Source: JAVWHX01 sp036639875
GTDB lineage: Bacteria; Bacillota_I; Bacilli_A; Erysipelotrichales; Coprobacillaceae
Assembly: GCA_036639875.1 (NCBI GenBank)
Contig: JAVWHX010000004.1
Coordinates: forward strand, 1 to 61,099
Reading direction: 5' to 3'
DNA length: 61,099 bases
Part shown: piece by piece, positions 59,678-61,099 of the stretch
Layout: each line of letters starts with the position of its first letter
Numbering within the stretch: the stretch's first letter is position 1
Notes under the pieces: generated by a model
Databases searched by the model: none
The model's input: only the letters and a program-made list of their open reading frames with translations
Told to the model about the DNA's origin: nothing
Program-made: the position numbers and the translations under genes

Positions 59678-61099
59678 ATGGCTATAGAAAAAATGACGTT
59701 GTTAAATCTGACTTTTGATAGACGTGATCTGGATGAAGTGTTATTCCAACTAAAGGATTCACATTATTATTATCCACAATCTGCATCAAAGATTATTAAT
59801 AATGTAAAAGGTGTACATAGTTTTGAAAAAGATGAAGTCTATACAAAACTAACAGATAGAATTATTGAGATTGCTTCAGTTTTAAAATTAGAACTTCACA
59901 ATGATTTAGCTGCTGAACGTAGTATTGATAATCAAAAGAGTGATCAATATCTAAAAGGTTTAGAAGAAGAAATCAAAAAGATTAAAGAAGTTCAAGATCA
60001 ATTAATTTTAGAAAGAGATGAGAATAAAACAACTTTAGAGATGGTTAATAAATTATCATTATCTGATGTTGATTTAGATCAAATGCATGGTTGTCAATAT
60101 ATTACTGCTAGATTTGGACGATTTAAACGTACGAATCTTGATAAGATCAAATATTATGATGGAAGACCATTTATCTTTAATAAATTAGGTGAAGATCATC
60201 ATTATGTTTGGTGTTGTTATATTGTATCTAATAATTTATTGTTAGAAGTAGATAATATATTTCAAGCATTAGGATTTGAAGAAATTAAGATTCCATCATT
60301 TGTTCATGGAACACTTGAAGGGGCAAAAAAAGAATTACAAGATGAAGTTCATGCGATGGAAGAATATATTCTTCGTATGGATCAAAAGATTACAATTTTA
60401 AGAGAAACACAAAAAGTTGATTTATTGAAGTTATATTCAACTGCTTGTTTCTTAAAGAGATTAGAAGAATATAAGATCTTTATTGTGGATTATCAAAGTA
60501 AGTGTGCTATTTATGGATTTATTCCAGTATCTAGAGTTGATGAGTTTAAACAAAACTTTACATCTATTCAAAGTATTGAATATCAAGAATTACCTTCTGA
60601 TATTTTAGACCATAAAGAAGTAGAGGCACCTACTGTTGTACACAATATAAAAATTGTAAAACCATTTGAAATGATAAGTAAAGTTAAACAATCTGATAAG
60701 ATTGATGCTACACTTGCATTTGCACTTCTCTATTATGCAGTATTTATTATCTTTTTGGGGGATTTAGGAATAGGAGCTGTCTTAACATTGTTAGGCGTTC
60801 TTATGCGAAAGAAGAAAATGGGGGCATTGCTTATTTCGCTTGGTATCGCAACATTTATTGGTGGATTTATTTATGGAGATGTTTTCTATACAATAAGTCT
60901 TTATCCAGCAGTAGCATTACCTCTTTCAACAGTATATAAGATTGTTGATGGATTTGTTTTATTGATTGCAGGAACTTATACAATTAATGCATTTAAGAAA
61001 ATGTATTTACAAAGATCTGCAATTGATAAAGTCTTATCTATGAAGGGAATTTGTGGTTTGGTTTGTTTATATGCTTTGCTTGTCTATTTTGGATGTGCA
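59678..61099 (+). CDS. V-type ATPase subunit I (a-type), partial at window end
   Basis: The first 474 codons of the stator membrane subunit; the frame is still open at base 61099, and complete members have about 640 residues. The soluble N-terminal half (to about residue 345) has coiled coils (EEEIKKIKEVQDQLILERDE) and two alpha/beta lobes with CAIYGFIPV. The membrane half begins with DATLAFALLYYAVFIIFLGDLG and has the family stretch GIATFIGGFIYGDVFYT. GGGGGTT precedes the ATG. It forms the ion path with the c ring, whose gene should lie just downstream. Confidence 0.93.
   Translation, partial: MAIEKMTLLNLTFDRRDLDEVLFQLKDSHYYYPQSASKIINNVKGVHSFEKDEVYTKLTDRIIEIASVLKLELHNDLAAERSIDNQKSDQYLKGLEEEIKKIKEVQDQLILERDENKTTLEMVNKLSLSDVDLDQMHGCQYITARFGRFKRTNLDKIKYYDGRPFIFNKLGEDHHYVWCCYIVSNNLLLEVDNIFQALGFEEIKIPSFVHGTLEGAKKELQDEVHAMEEYILRMDQKITILRETQKVDLLKLYSTACFLKRLEEYKIFIVDYQSKCAIYGFIPVSRVDEFKQNFTSIQSIEYQELPSDILDHKEVEAPTVVHNIKIVKPFEMISKVKQSDKIDATLAFALLYYAVFIIFLGDLGIGAVLTLLGVLMRKKKMGALLISLGIATFIGGFIYGDVFYTISLYPAVALPLSTVYKIVDGFVLLIAGTYTINAFKKMYLQRSAIDKVLSMKGICGLVCLYALLVYFGCA

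Noticed and set aside
1..61099. tRNA, rRNA, prophage or intact insertion sequence
   Set aside because: No cloverleaf with a CCA-type end, no rRNA stretch, no integrase, transposase or phage structural gene was recognised in any frame.

Overview
The window is AT-rich, densely coded DNA from a low-GC Gram-positive bacterium. Strong AGGAGG-type ribosome binding sites, lipobox signal peptides, sortase-like C-terminal anchors, a manganese riboswitch, a Bce-type peptide-sensing module and a V-type ATPase point to a gut-type Bacillota. The gene mix (glycogen enzymes, V-ATPase, bactofilin, simple hom-lysC-asd operon) fits the Erysipelotrichia best, but this is inferred from content and was not confirmed by a search. 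No rRNA, tRNA, CRISPR array, intact insertion sequence or prophage was seen.

Layout. 1-3.1 kb: end of an oligopeptide ABC transporter (oppF tail, oppA) and an M24 peptidase. 3.1-11.9 kb: a sugar-sensing three-component system (AraC-type response regulator, YesM-type kinase, sugar-binding lipoprotein) followed by the galactose/methylgalactoside transporter mglBAC and a membrane-anchored InlB-type repeat protein. A pair of 11-bp direct repeats exactly two helical turns apart lies before mglB and is a likely response-regulator site. 11.9-18.2 kb: pepT, a nitroreductase, an AI-2E/PerM exporter, an unknown membrane-anchored protein, and a TetR-controlled operon with two membrane proteins and a DJ-1 protein. 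18.3-20.3 kb: a FIVAR-repeat surface protein. 20.6-22.4 kb: yaaA and a nucleoid-associated protein. 22.5-33.1 kb: glycogen branching enzyme, glycogen phosphorylase and pullulanase, then pth and mfd.

33.1-38.3 kb: TauE/SafE permease, a divergent dUTPase-like protein, mntP behind a yybP-ykoY manganese riboswitch, yigZ and degV (divergent, overlapping -35 boxes), a small coiled-coil protein and a diguanylate cyclase. 38.4-44.6 kb: an unknown helical protein, a WYL-type regulator and a Bce-type two-component/ABC module with an exact TNACA-N4-TGTAA operator. 45.1-47.8 kb: a large surface protein with an unusual TSD anchor, then a bactofilin. 48.4-52.6 kb, minus strand: an operon of a surface protein, response regulator and 7TM histidine kinase. 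52.7-56.4 kb, minus strand: hom-lysC-asd, preceded by a 17-residue Thr/Ile/Met-containing leader peptide and a terminator, i.e. a candidate translation-coupled attenuator. 56.7-57.0 kb: a putative type I toxin-antitoxin pair (30-residue holin-like peptide with a convergent antisense RNA). 57.2-61.1 kb: a formate/nitrite family channel and the start of a V-ATPase operon (subunit G/H-like, C, and I cut by the window end).

The genes describe a fermentative, peptide- and sugar-using anaerobe that stores glycogen, senses its surroundings through several membrane sensor/regulator pairs and shows several anchored surface proteins. The least-explained parts are the hom leader, the toxin-antitoxin locus with its mirrored RNA element, the surface protein/7TM kinase operon and the InlB-repeat protein inside the mgl operon.
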